A DNA stretch of 41,881 nt from Caulobacteraceae bacterium (lineage in GTDB: Bacteria; Pseudomonadota; Alphaproteobacteria; Caulobacterales; Caulobacteraceae). The stretch covers positions 1 through 41,881 of the forward strand of contig CANJXI010000028.1 in NCBI GenBank assembly GCA_947478785.1. The letters are read 5' to 3'. Below, piece by piece: positions 1 through 7,767 of this stretch; position 1 is the first letter of the stretch, and each line of letters starts with the position of its first letter. A program made the position numbers and the translations under genes. The notes beneath the pieces are model-generated. The model saw only the letters and a program-made list of their open reading frames with translations. It was not told the origin of the DNA and made no database searches.

Positions 1-472
1 AGAGTTGCGTCAGCAAACCCGACCCTACCGAAGACCGCGGATGACTACCGCTTCGCCGCTCGCTCGCTACGGCGCCTTGTGAGAGGCGCGCTACGCGAGC
101 GGCGAAGCTACCGCCGGGGAGCTACACCACCTCCCGGGACACGACCTCGATCGGAACTCTACGCCCGCCGCCTATGCCCATTTCCCGGATCGCTCCGGCC
201 CCGCCCGAAGCGTGACCGTAGCGACGCCCCCGCCGCGCAATCCAGGGCGGCGCCTGATCGTCGGAAGATGCAACCGAGAATGGGTATAAAATAAGCATAA
301 TGGCCGGCGGCGGAAACCTCTTTTGCTTCGTTCGGGGCGCGGGCGCGTTGTGGGAGTCGCATCACCGGCGAGGCAGAGCATCTAAACTCCGCTCGCTGCG
401 GCAGGCGATTGGCGCCCTAATGAACCCTTGCGAGCGTCGCGTCGGGCCAGGCGCCGCAACTGGAGGAGCCCA
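1..472. other. gene-poor left end of window
   Basis: No open frame here has a convincing start, ribosome binding site or recognisable product; those present look like chance frames in GC-rich DNA. The stretch holds the palindromic element at 50-108, a weaker inverted repeat around 113-138, and an AT-rich patch near 279-300 (TATAAAAT) that could be part of a promoter, though no clear -35 partner is seen. I see nothing resembling a tRNA or rRNA. Confidence 0.5.
50..108. repeat. palindromic element with 13-14 bp perfect arms flanked by CTACCG
   Basis: The arm CTTCGCCGCTCGC at 51-63 is exactly complementary to GCGAGCGGCGAAG at 95-107, and one more pair (50/108) extends it. The hexamer CTACCG lies directly on both sides (45-50 and 108-113), and a third copy is at 25-30. 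This resembles a small MITE- or REP-like unit with a short target duplication, but it could also be a stable transcript hairpin. No transposase is nearby. Confidence 0.55.
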
Positions 473-691
473 ATGCCGCTAACCCCCGAACAGAACGAAC
501 GCCTGGCGCTGCACAGCGCGTTCGCCATCCATCAGATCGCCAAGTGGATCGCCACCCGATCCGATGTGCCCAACGACGTCCGCGACCGCCTGAGCGTCCA
601 CATGGCCGCCATCGAGGGCGTGCTGGTGACGACAGGGCACGACTGGATCAGGCCGGAGATCGAGGCCACCGAGCAGGCCCTCCACACCTGA
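473..691 (+). CDS. small hypothetical protein (72 aa)
   Basis: I do not recognise this protein. The ATG at 473 follows a strong Shine-Dalgarno (GGAGGAG at 463-469), which decides the start over an upstream in-frame ATG at 428. The product is soluble, rich in Ala and Ile and probably alpha-helical, with a short HQIAKW segment near residue 20; there is no signal peptide or membrane helix. It converges on the minus-strand gene ending at 705, with 13 bases between the stops. The short length and the lack of a known domain keep the call modest, but the ribosome binding site is good. Confidence 0.6.
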   Translation: MPLTPEQNERLALHSAFAIHQIAKWIATRSDVPNDVRDRLSVHMAAIEGVLVTTGHDWIRPEIEATEQALHT

Positions 692-704
692 CCGCGCGTG
701 GGCG

Positions 705-1451
705 TCAGGGCAGGTGGCGCGCCCACTCGAACGGGACGATGGCGTAGAACGGCGCCGCCAAAAGGCCTTCAACCTCGCCCGACGCCCAACGCCGCAGCAT
801 CGCATCGCCCAGCGCGCCGGCCGCCGCGACCGGGTCGGCGTCCAGGTAGCAGTAGGTGATCTGCAGCCCTCGCGCGTCGCCACCGTAGCGGTCCGGGCTT
901 TTGGAGCCGTGGTGCCACCACACGCCAGCCACGCCCGGGATGTCGATGAGATCGGCCGGCGAGGCCCGCCCCTTCTCGACGATGAGATAGACCCCAAGCG
1001 CCGGGCGGAACGGAATGACGTCGGCGCCCGCGACGGCGCGCGGCGCCGCGGCCTTGCCCGCCATGTCGGCCGTCATGAAGCCGATGCTGGGCAACCTGAG
1101 CGGCATCCGCCCGCCGACCCCCAGCGCGTCGCCCAGGTCGTTGAAACCCGGGATCGCGTCCTCGCCGGTGAACAGGTAGGTCATCACATGATCCACCCGG
1201 TCGTAGTGATCGGCGCTGGCCACGCGGGCCTGACGGCAGGCCGGCGTCGAGACCAGGCGGAGCGAGACCCGCAACTGCGGAAGCCGATGCTGCTCGGGCC
1301 GGTGATCCAGCGAATGCCACTCGATATATTCGGCGTCGCGTCCCGCGGGCTCGCGTCCCGAGAGCGAGATGAAGGCGTAGCGGATGGCGGTCGCGCCGGT
1401 GGCCAGCACGTCCGGAAGTTGCTCGGAGGGCGTTCCAGCAAGGTGGATCAT
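705..1451 (-). CDS. hypothetical protein, possible dimeric alpha/beta-barrel (EthD-like)
   Basis: A 248-residue soluble protein of uncertain function. Near residues 42-58 it has a His/Pro-rich stretch (EWHSLDHRPEQH) reminiscent of the WH...H...P pattern of EthD-type dimeric alpha/beta-barrel proteins. A second half (about residues 145-240) has a VYLIVEK strand and a GVWWHHG turn that could be a second ferredoxin-like repeat. The start has GGAG nine bases upstream. It follows the TauD-type dioxygenase (1502-2359) by 50 bases on the same strand, so the two are probably one operon, and a role in the same small-molecule pathway is inferred from that. The fold assignment is tentative; no catalytic residues can be named. 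Confidence 0.6.
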   Translation of the reverse strand: MIHLAGTPSEQLPDVLATGATAIRYAFISLSGREPAGRDAEYIEWHSLDHRPEQHRLPQLRVSLRLVSTPACRQARVASADHYDRVDHVMTYLFTGEDAIPGFNDLGDALGVGGRMPLRLPSIGFMTADMAGKAAAPRAVAGADVIPFRPALGVYLIVEKGRASPADLIDIPGVAGVWWHHGSKSPDRYGGDARGLQITYCYLDADPVAAAGALGDAMLRRWASGEVEGLLAAPFYAIVPFEWARHLP

Positions 1452-1501
1452 GTCTCGGACTCCAGGGGATTGCAGCGGCGAATTCAGCGTGGCCGCGGCG
1501 C

Positions 1502-2359
1502 TCAGGCGCAGGCGGCCAGCCCGTCATCTTCCAGGTCCAACACCCGGCATGAGCTGAGGTCCCTGGGCTCCTCGAACGCGCGATAGGGCGTGGCGCGGTG
1601 CAGGATGCATCGGTTGTCCCAGATCAGCAGATCCCCCTCGCGCCAGCGGTGCCGGTATATCCGCTCCGGCGCGGCGGCGACCGCCATGAGCTCCCCCACC
1701 AGGGCCTGGCTCTGGTCGTAGTCGAGTCCCTCGACCTGCTCGACGTGGGACGGGATGATCAGCGCGCCGCGGCCGGACGGCGGGTGGCGGCGGACCAGTT
1801 TGCGCGCCGTGGGCGGCATCTTGGCGCGCGAGACATCCGGCATTTCGACGCCGACCAGCCGCCAGGAGTGCAGCATGGAATGGTCCGCCGTCAGCCCCGC
1901 CAGTTCACCCTGCCGGTCGGCGTCCAGGGCCTCCCAGGCCACCCGCGCATCGAAGAACTCCGTGTCCCCGCCTTCCGCCGGAATGATGTGGCCGTGGAGG
2001 AACGAATAGGTTGCGCCGGGCGTGAGGAAGCTTGAGTCCATGTGCCAGAGCAGGTTGGCGTCGTGGCGGATCCGGTTGGCGTCGTCGGCCGCCTTCATCC
2101 GCCCGTCGTCGCCGAGATTGCCCACATGGATGACATCGCGCCGCGCGTCGGTGCGGCCCGACATGTTCTGCAATGGGCCGAACCGGGCGGCGAAGCGCGC
2201 CAGGCCCGCATCGTCGAAACCCACGTCGCGGATCAGCACCAGGCCCCACTTGCCCACGGCGTCGACGAACACGCGCGCAGCGGCGGGATCGGCCGCGTCG
2301 GCGCCCGCGATCTCGGCGCCGAACAGGCCATGGAGCGGAATCGTCGTCACCTGATTCAA
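1502..2359 (-). CDS. TauD/TfdA-family Fe(II)/2-oxoglutarate dioxygenase
   Basis: A 285-residue non-heme iron dioxygenase that would couple 2-oxoglutarate decarboxylation to hydroxylation of a small organic substrate. The facial triad is visible: His106 and Asp108 in LWHMDSSF and the distal His254 in CILHRATPY, with Arg266 or Arg272 placed to bind 2-oxoglutarate. The length matches TauD/TfdA enzymes (about 280-300). A strong ribosome binding site (GGGGAGGG) precedes the ATG. It heads a likely two-gene operon with the 705-1451 gene and is divergent from an MFS transporter starting at 2483, which may carry its substrate. A second dioxygenase of the family lies at 7768-8697, not closely alike in sequence. 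The substrate cannot be predicted: taurine, 2,4-D-like ethers and alkyl sulfates are all known for this family. Confidence 0.88.
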   Translation of the reverse strand: MNQVTTIPLHGLFGAEIAGADAADPAAARVFVDAVGKWGLVLIRDVGFDDAGLARFAARFGPLQNMSGRTDARRDVIHVGNLGDDGRMKAADDANRIRHDANLLWHMDSSFLTPGATYSFLHGHIIPAEGGDTEFFDARVAWEALDADRQGELAGLTADHSMLHSWRLVGVEMPDVSRAKMPPTARKLVRRHPPSGRGALIIPSHVEQVEGLDYDQSQALVGELMAVAAAPERIYRHRWREGDLLIWDNRCILHRATPYRAFEEPRDLSSCRVLDLEDDGLAACA

Positions 2360-2482
2360 TGCGCCCTCCCCTGACCGTCGCCGCGATCTGACACCTTAGC
2401 TCCTACGCCGGCGGCGCGCATCGTGGTAGACCCCACGCTCAAGCGCACGACGCCAGCAAGGCGCAGCCTGGGGAGGAACGGC

Positions 2483-3721
2483 ATGCGGGGTCTCTATTAC
2501 GGTTGGCGGATCGTGGCCGCCGCGGTGGTCGTCTATGCGCTGATCATTGGCTCCATCTACAGCGCGTTCGGCCTGTTCGTCCTGCCGGTCTCCGCGGAGT
2601 TCCACCTGTCGCGGGCGGAGATGAACACTGGCCTGATCCTGTTCAACCTGGGCGCCGCGGCGCTGGCCCCGTTCGTCGGCCGGGCGCTCGACCGGCTTCC
2701 CGCCCGCAGGATGATGCTCTCCGGGTCGATCCTGATGGGCCTTAGTTTCGCGACGCTGGCTCTGTCACACTCGCTGTGGCTGAGCGCGGCGGTCCTGCTG
2801 GTCGCCCTGCCGGCCGCGGCGGCGAGTTCCGGCACCTTGACCATGCCGCTGCTCGTTGCGCGCTGGTTCGTCGGGCGGCGCGGCCGGGCCATGGCGCTGA
2901 CCAGCATCGGCATCGCGCTCGGACCGGTGGCCGTGACGCCGCTCGTCGGCCTGGCGATCGAGGCGTACGGCTGGCGTCACGCCCTCCTCATCATCGGCGC
3001 GGCCCTGACCGTCATCCTGATCGGCGTGGCCCTGTCGATCCGCGCGCGGCCCGGCGCGGGCGAGGTCGAGACGAGCGCCGCGCAACCGGCCCCCTCCATG
3101 GATACACCGGCTGAAGCGCCGCGAAAGGTGGCGGCGTTCCTGCGCATGCCGCAGTTCTGGATGATCGGCCTATCGGCCTCGGTGGTCATGGCCATCGGCC
3201 AGGCCCTGCTGGCCAGCCTCGTCCCGCTCGGCCGCGAGATGGGCCTGACGCTGATGCAGGCGACCAGCCTGGTGTCGATCATGGGCGGGGCGGGCCTGGT
3301 CGGCACGCTTGTCCTGTCGGCGGTCGCCGACCGGGTCGATCGAGTGGTGCTGCTGACGGTGCTCTTCCTCCTCAACGCCGTCGTGAACACCGGCCTGCTG
3401 TTCAGCCACAGCTATCCGCTGCTGCTGGCCTGCGCGGCGCTGCTGGGCGCCGGCAACGGCGCGCTCACCCCGACGTTCTTCGCCCTGCTGGCCGACCGGT
3501 TCGGCGCGGCGTCCTTCGGCACGACGCGTGGTCTGACGCAGCCGATGATGTCGGTGGTCAGCATCGTGACGATCCGCTTCGCCGGCGAGGCCTTCGATCG
3601 CTTCGGCGGCTATGGCGTGGCGTTCGGCGTGTTCCTGGTCGTAGACCTGATCGCGGCGGGCGTGATGCTGTCCCTGTGCTTCAGCCCGCCGCCGGCCGTC
3701 GACAGCGTTCGAGCGGCGTAA
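2483..3721 (+). CDS. MFS transporter (monocarboxylate/OFA-like)
   Basis: A 412-residue major facilitator with twelve predicted membrane helices in two halves and a cytoplasmic loop around residues 195-220 rich in Ala, Glu and Pro. The N-terminal YYGWRIVAAA start and the spread of glycines resemble the monocarboxylate/oxalate-formate antiporter group of MFS proteins. The motif A-like loop between helices 2 and 3 reads GRALDRLPARRM. The ATG at 2483 is chosen over an in-frame start at 2423 because GAGGAA sits just before it and the extra 20 residues would not suit an MFS N-terminus. It is followed after 10 bases by a methyltransferase gene. It probably moves an organic acid related to the neighbouring oxygenases; the substrate is inference only. 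Confidence 0.9.
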   Translation: MRGLYYGWRIVAAAVVVYALIIGSIYSAFGLFVLPVSAEFHLSRAEMNTGLILFNLGAAALAPFVGRALDRLPARRMMLSGSILMGLSFATLALSHSLWLSAAVLLVALPAAAASSGTLTMPLLVARWFVGRRGRAMALTSIGIALGPVAVTPLVGLAIEAYGWRHALLIIGAALTVILIGVALSIRARPGAGEVETSAAQPAPSMDTPAEAPRKVAAFLRMPQFWMIGLSASVVMAIGQALLASLVPLGREMGLTLMQATSLVSIMGGAGLVGTLVLSAVADRVDRVVLLTVLFLLNAVVNTGLLFSHSYPLLLACAALLGAGNGALTPTFFALLADRFGAASFGTTRGLTQPMMSVVSIVTIRFAGEAFDRFGGYGVAFGVFLVVDLIAAGVMLSLCFSPPPAVDSVRAA

Positions 3722-3731
3722 GCAGCGCTCG

Positions 3732-4358
3732 ATGAGCATCGACGGCCTGCCCGAGCTGCCGCCCGACGCCTTCCGCAAGCAGGACAATGGCGACGACCTG
3801 GCGTTCTATGGCGCGCCGCGGCTGGTCACCCACATAGACGAGGCGGCGGTCGGAGCGCTCGCCGCCTGCTATCGCAACCTGCTGCCCCAGGGCGGCCGCG
3901 TGCTCGACCTCATGTCGAGCTGGGTCAGCCACCTGCCCGACGACGGCGACTATGGCGAGGTGGTCGGGCACGGCATGAACGCCGTGGAGCTGTCCGCCAA
4001 CCCACGGCTCTCGCGCTGGTTCGTCCAGGACCTCAACCGCACGCAGACCCTGCCGCTGGAGGATCACGCCTTCGACGCCGCGCTGTGCTGCGTGGGCGTG
4101 CAGTACCTGCAAAGGCCGCTGGAAGTGTTCTGCGAAGTGCGCCGGATCCTGGCCCCGGGCGCGCCGTTCGCAATCAGCTTCTCCAATCGCTGCTTTCCCA
4201 CAAAGGCGGTGGCTGTCTGGCAGTCCCTGGACACCAGCGGCCACGCCAGCCTCGTCCGGCTCTACCTGGAACGCGCGGGTTTCGGCGAGGTATCGGCCAG
4301 CCTCTTGCGGGACGGTCGGGAGAGCGATCCGCTGGTGGCCGTCGTCGGGCGCGCCTAA
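3732..4358 (+). CDS. class I SAM-dependent methyltransferase-like protein with atypical motif I
   Basis: A 208-residue protein of the methyltransferase type 11 fold. Motif I reads VLDLMSSWVSHLP (from about residue 58), which lacks the glycine-rich loop (DxGxGxG) used by most class I methyltransferases. The rest is normal: an acidic/Asn segment (DLNRTQTLPLEDHAFDAALC) and a PLEVFCEVRRILAPGA helix-strand unit. Because the LMSSWVSH form looks like a conserved family variant rather than decay, it may bind SAM differently or be a non-methylating member. It lies 10 bases after the MFS gene and is probably cotranscribed. Its stop overlaps the stop of the small minus-strand ORF at 4355-4513. Confidence 0.8.
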   Translation: MSIDGLPELPPDAFRKQDNGDDLAFYGAPRLVTHIDEAAVGALAACYRNLLPQGGRVLDLMSSWVSHLPDDGDYGEVVGHGMNAVELSANPRLSRWFVQDLNRTQTLPLEDHAFDAALCCVGVQYLQRPLEVFCEVRRILAPGAPFAISFSNRCFPTKAVAVWQSLDTSGHASLVRLYLERAGFGEVSASLLRDGRESDPLVAVVGRA

Positions 4359-4513
4359 TCCGACTTGGACTTGATCGCCTCGGCAAGCAGGATGCCGAGC
4401 TCACGCTTAGTGGCGGGCCGCCCGTTCACCCTGACGACACCATCATCATCGACCGAAATCTGGACCGGCGGGGGTGTCCGCTCATCGTCACGCCGGGGAG
4501 GCTCCTCAGCCAA
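4355..4513 (-). CDS. small ORF resembling an ExbD/TolR periplasmic domain (52 aa)
   Basis: A short minus-strand frame with a TTG start at 4513 and GGAG nine bases upstream (4523-4526). The peptide contains QISVDDDGVVRVNGRPATK followed by a helix (ELGILLAEAIKSK). This pattern resembles the beta-strand/Asn-Gly turn/helix of the ExbD/TolR periplasmic domain, but the membrane helix such proteins need is absent and is not seen upstream in any frame. It may be a free-standing small protein or the tail of a decayed exbD-like gene. The reading frame is bounded by an in-frame stop just before the TTG. Its stop codon overlaps the stop of the plus-strand methyltransferase. Support comes only from the ribosome binding site and the domain resemblance. 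Confidence 0.42.
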   Translation of the reverse strand: MAEEPPRRDDERTPPPVQISVDDDGVVRVNGRPATKRELGILLAEAIKSKSD

Positions 4514-4671
4514 GGGCGCTCACTCCAAAATCCAAAGCCACAGGCGCCATTAATGCTTTACGGCCAAGCTCGGTTCCCGGATGCAGGCATCTCGGGCTTT
4601 ATCCGTGGACCCTGTCGGGATTTGAGGCTCACGCTGATGCGGCCCGGAACGGTGGGCGCTGGGAGGACTGC

Positions 4672-5724
4672 ATGACCGAATCGGCCAAGACCCGCGAGGA
4701 GTTGATGGGCAAAGTGATGGGCGACTTCGCCGGGGCGTTCAGCGCGCTCCTGGTGCGCATCGGTGAGCAGAACGGCCTCTTCAAGGCCTTGGCCCAGGGG
4801 CCAGCCGATTCGGTGGCGCTGGCGGCGCGGGCGGGCGCGGCCGAGCGCTATGTGCGGGAGTGGCTCGCCGCGATGGCGGCGGCCGGCTATGTCGCCTACG
4901 AGCCGGCGTCGAAGCAGTTCTCGCTCACCTCGGCGCAAACCGACCTCTTCGCCACAGAGGGCGCGGCCTTCTACCTGCCGCCGTTCGCCGATCTCCTGCT
5001 CGGGGTCTATAACGACGAACCCAAGATCACCGCCGCCTTCAAGACCGGCGAGGGCATTCCCTGGGGCGAGCGCCACGTTTGCGTCTTCTGCGGCATGGAG
5101 CGCTGCTCGCGGACCACGACGGCCAGTTTCCTGGTCGAGCAGTGGCTGCCGGAGCTGGACGGCGTGGCCGAGCGGCTGGAGGCCGGCGCCAAGGTCGCCG
5201 ACATCGGTTGCGGCCGCGGCGGCGCTGTCATGGCCATGGCCCGGCGCTTCCCGAACTCCGAAATCCACGGTTTCGACCTGCACGAGGCCTCCGTGGCCCA
5301 TGCGACCCAGGCCGCCCGCGAGGCGGGTCTCGCCAACGCCCACTTCGCGGTGGCGGCGGCCAAGGCCTTCCCCGGCGGCGACTTCGACCTGATCACCATC
5401 ATCGACGCCCTGCACGACATGGGCGACCCGGTGGGCGCGGCACGCCACGTGCGCCAGGCGTTGAAGCCGGGCGGGACATGGATGGTGGTCGAACCCGACG
5501 CCCAGGACAGGCTGGAAGGCAACCTCAACATGCGCGGGCAGCTCGCCTATGCCGCCTCCACCTGCATCTGCACGCCGGCGTCGCTGAGCCAGGAGGTGGG
5601 ACTGGCGCTGGGCGCCCAGGCCGGTCCCGCGCGGCTCACCGAGGTCCTGAACCAGGGCGGCTTCAGCCGGGTGCGGCGCGTCGCCGAAATGTCGAATCAG
5701 ATGGTGCTGGAAGCGCGCGCCTAA
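4672..5724 (+). CDS. SAM-dependent methyltransferase with N-terminal winged helix
   Basis: A 350-residue methyltransferase of the type with an N-terminal winged-helix domain (about residues 20-90, with YVREWLAAMAAAGYV as the wing helix) and a C-terminal Rossmann domain. Motif I is visible as VADIGCGRGG (about residues 177-186), followed by FDLHEAS and a post-motif DLITIIDALHDMGDP. The architecture matches Rv2258c-like methyltransferases. A Cys-containing segment (HVCVFCGMERCS, about 138-149) lies between the domains and is unusual, perhaps metal- or substrate-binding. The ATG at 4672 is preceded by GGGAGGA; upstream in-frame starts lack such a site. It probably methylates a small hydroxylated or acidic metabolite made by the nearby oxygenases. 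Confidence 0.87.
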   Translation: MTESAKTREELMGKVMGDFAGAFSALLVRIGEQNGLFKALAQGPADSVALAARAGAAERYVREWLAAMAAAGYVAYEPASKQFSLTSAQTDLFATEGAAFYLPPFADLLLGVYNDEPKITAAFKTGEGIPWGERHVCVFCGMERCSRTTTASFLVEQWLPELDGVAERLEAGAKVADIGCGRGGAVMAMARRFPNSEIHGFDLHEASVAHATQAAREAGLANAHFAVAAAKAFPGGDFDLITIIDALHDMGDPVGAARHVRQALKPGGTWMVVEPDAQDRLEGNLNMRGQLAYAASTCICTPASLSQEVGLALGAQAGPARLTEVLNQGGFSRVRRVAEMSNQMVLEARA

Positions 5725-5732
5725 TCGTCATT

Positions 5733-5762
5733 GCGGAGCGGCCTTGCCCGTTGCCGCTCCGC
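5733..5762 (+). terminator. perfect 10-bp stem hairpin after methyltransferase gene
   Basis: GCGGAGCGGC (5733-5742) pairs exactly with GCCGCTCCGC (5753-5762) across a 10-base loop, nine bases after the methyltransferase stop. There is no T run, so it may act as an attenuator or RNA 3-prime stabiliser between this gene and the monooxygenase, or be a small REP-like unit, rather than a full terminator. Confidence 0.35.
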
Positions 5763-5813
5763 TCAGTATCCAGACTGTCATGCCCGCGGCGAACGACGGG
5801 ATGGAGGCCAGGA

Positions 5814-7733
5814 ATGTCGAAGATTGAGTTGTCCACGCGCAGCGAGTTGCAGTCGGCCACGGACGCGGAGATCGAGGACGCGCTGAAGTTCGCCAGTCCG
5901 ATGGTGCTGCGCGCGCTGCTCTACCAGCTGACGGCTGATCCGGAACTCGAGGACATCCCGCTGAAGAGCGTCCCGGCCGGCTATTTCGAACGCAAGGTCC
6001 CGGCCAACGACGCCGACGTGGCGATGCTGCGCCGCAAGGCGGCCGAATTCCTCAAGTCCTATCGCGACGCGGGCGCCGGGCCGATCGACATCGGGCCGAT
6101 CGACCGGCTGCCGACCACCCTGCACCTGATGACCGGCGCCGATATCGCGCCGGAAGCCTTCGGCCTCTACCTGGAGGAGCTGGCGTTCGATCCCTGGGCC
6201 CGGTCCCTGGAATGGAAGAAGCCGCCCGCCCCGGAACGCCTGGAGAAGTTCCACGTGGTGGTGATCGGCGCCGGCATGGGCGGGCTCAACGCCGCCCTGC
6301 AACTGCGGCGCGCCGGCATACCCTACACCCTGGTGGAGAAGAACAAGGGCGTCGGCGGCACCTGGCACGAGGCCCGCTACCCCGGCGCCCGGCTCGACTC
6401 GTCCAGCCGCTCGTACACCCACATCTTCGGGGTCAATTACCCCTATCCGAACCCGTTCTGCCCATGGGTGGAGAACCAGAAGTATTTCGACTGGGTCGCC
6501 GACACCTTCGACATCCGCAACGACATCGTCTTCGAGACGGAGGTCACCTCGATGACCTGGGACGAGGCCCAGGGCGAGTGGGAAGTCCGCATGGCCGGCA
6601 AGGACGGCGAGCGCGTCATGCGCGCCAACGCCGTGATCACCGCGGTGGGCTTCCTGAACCGACCGAGGCTGCCCGATTTCGAAGGGATGGATACGTTCCA
6701 GGGCCTAGCCTGCCACACCGCACGCTGGCCGGTGGAGACGGACTTCAAGGGCAAGCGCATCGCGGTCGTGGGCACCGGCGCGTCGGGTTACCAGATGGCG
6801 CCGGAGATGGCGCTGGAAGCCGAGCATGTGACGATATTCCAGCGCACGCCCCAGTGGGTGTTCCCTGTGCCGGGCTATCGCTCGCCTTTCCCGCCGCAGG
6901 TGAGCTGGCTGGACCGCAACCTGCCCTTCCACACCAACTTCATGCGCGTCGGGATCGGCGAGGGCTTCGGGAAGGTCACCGAGATCGATCCCGACTTCAA
7001 GGATCCCCACGCCACCAGCCCCGCCAACAAGCGCGCCCGGGACTACAGCGTGGCCTTCCTGGAGAGCAAGCTGAAGGATCCGAAGCTGGTGGCGGCCATG
7101 ACTCCGGCCCACCCTGTGTGGTCGGCCCGCGCGGTCGCGGTCGATCCGGAATACAGCATCCTCGACGCCGTGCAGCGCGACAACGTCACCCTGGTGACCG
7201 AGGGCGTCGCGCGGGTGAACCGCACGGGCGTCGAGGACGCCACCGGCAAGCAGCATGACGTCGACATCATCGTCTACGCCACCGGCTACCACGCCACAGA
7301 ATACCTGTTTCCGATGACCATCACCGGGCGCGGCGGCCAGACGATGGAGGAGCTGTGGGCCGAAGGCGGCGCGCGAGCCTACTACGGCTGCATGATGCCT
7401 GGCTTCCCGAACTTCTGGTCGCTCTATGGTCCCAACACCAACGGAGCGCTGACGCCCGCGAGCTTCCACGAACTGGTCACCCTGCACGCGATGCAGTGCA
7501 TGGAGACCCTGATCACCGAGGACAAGACCGCCGTCGAGGTCAAGCCGGAGGCCTACTGGCGCTACAACAAGCACCTGGACGAGGCCAACAGCACACGGGT
7601 CTGGGCCGACCCGCGGGTGCAAAGCTACTACTGGAGCCGGCACGGTCGCTCGGCCACCCAGAACCCCTTCAACGGGGTCGAGATGTGGCGCTACCTGCGC
7701 CGCCCGGTCGCCGACGACCTGACGATCACCTGA
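5814..7733 (+). CDS. Baeyer-Villiger flavin monooxygenase (4-hydroxyacetophenone monooxygenase-like)
   Basis: A 639-residue class B flavoprotein monooxygenase that would insert an oxygen next to a ketone using NADPH, FAD and O2. It has two Rossmann dinucleotide sites, GAGMGG at 152-157 (FAD) and GTGASG at 320-325 (NADPH). The Baeyer-Villiger fingerprint FxGxxxHxxxWP is intact (Phe295 to Pro306). A roughly 140-residue N-terminal extension precedes the first Rossmann fold, and the total length is close to that of 4-hydroxyacetophenone monooxygenase (about 640), which also has such an extension. The ATG at 5814 follows GGAGGCCAGGA. The gene lies 89 bases after the methyltransferase and converges on the second TauD-type gene. 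The exact substrate (aryl ketone or other) is not determined. Confidence 0.92.
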   Translation: MSKIELSTRSELQSATDAEIEDALKFASPMVLRALLYQLTADPELEDIPLKSVPAGYFERKVPANDADVAMLRRKAAEFLKSYRDAGAGPIDIGPIDRLPTTLHLMTGADIAPEAFGLYLEELAFDPWARSLEWKKPPAPERLEKFHVVVIGAGMGGLNAALQLRRAGIPYTLVEKNKGVGGTWHEARYPGARLDSSSRSYTHIFGVNYPYPNPFCPWVENQKYFDWVADTFDIRNDIVFETEVTSMTWDEAQGEWEVRMAGKDGERVMRANAVITAVGFLNRPRLPDFEGMDTFQGLACHTARWPVETDFKGKRIAVVGTGASGYQMAPEMALEAEHVTIFQRTPQWVFPVPGYRSPFPPQVSWLDRNLPFHTNFMRVGIGEGFGKVTEIDPDFKDPHATSPANKRARDYSVAFLESKLKDPKLVAAMTPAHPVWSARAVAVDPEYSILDAVQRDNVTLVTEGVARVNRTGVEDATGKQHDVDIIVYATGYHATEYLFPMTITGRGGQTMEELWAEGGARAYYGCMMPGFPNFWSLYGPNTNGALTPASFHELVTLHAMQCMETLITEDKTAVEVKPEAYWRYNKHLDEANSTRVWADPRVQSYYWSRHGRSATQNPFNGVEMWRYLRRPVADDLTIT

Positions 7734-7740
7734 CGGAGTC

Positions 7741-7761
7741 GCGCGGGTTTCGTCCCCGCGC
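7741..7761. terminator. hairpin between convergent genes
   Basis: GCGCGGG (7741-7747) is complementary to CCCGCGC (7755-7761) with a 7-base loop, in the 34-base gap between the convergent monooxygenase and dioxygenase stops. It could serve both strands as a terminator. There is no long T run on either side. Confidence 0.45.
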
Positions 7762-7767
7762 CCGCTT

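Noticed and set aside
5079-5813. A long N-terminal extension of the Baeyer-Villiger monooxygenase frame upstream of 5814
   Set aside because: It runs through the methyltransferase in another frame, is Arg/Gly-rich, and the ATG at 5814 has a ribosome binding site and gives the usual family length.
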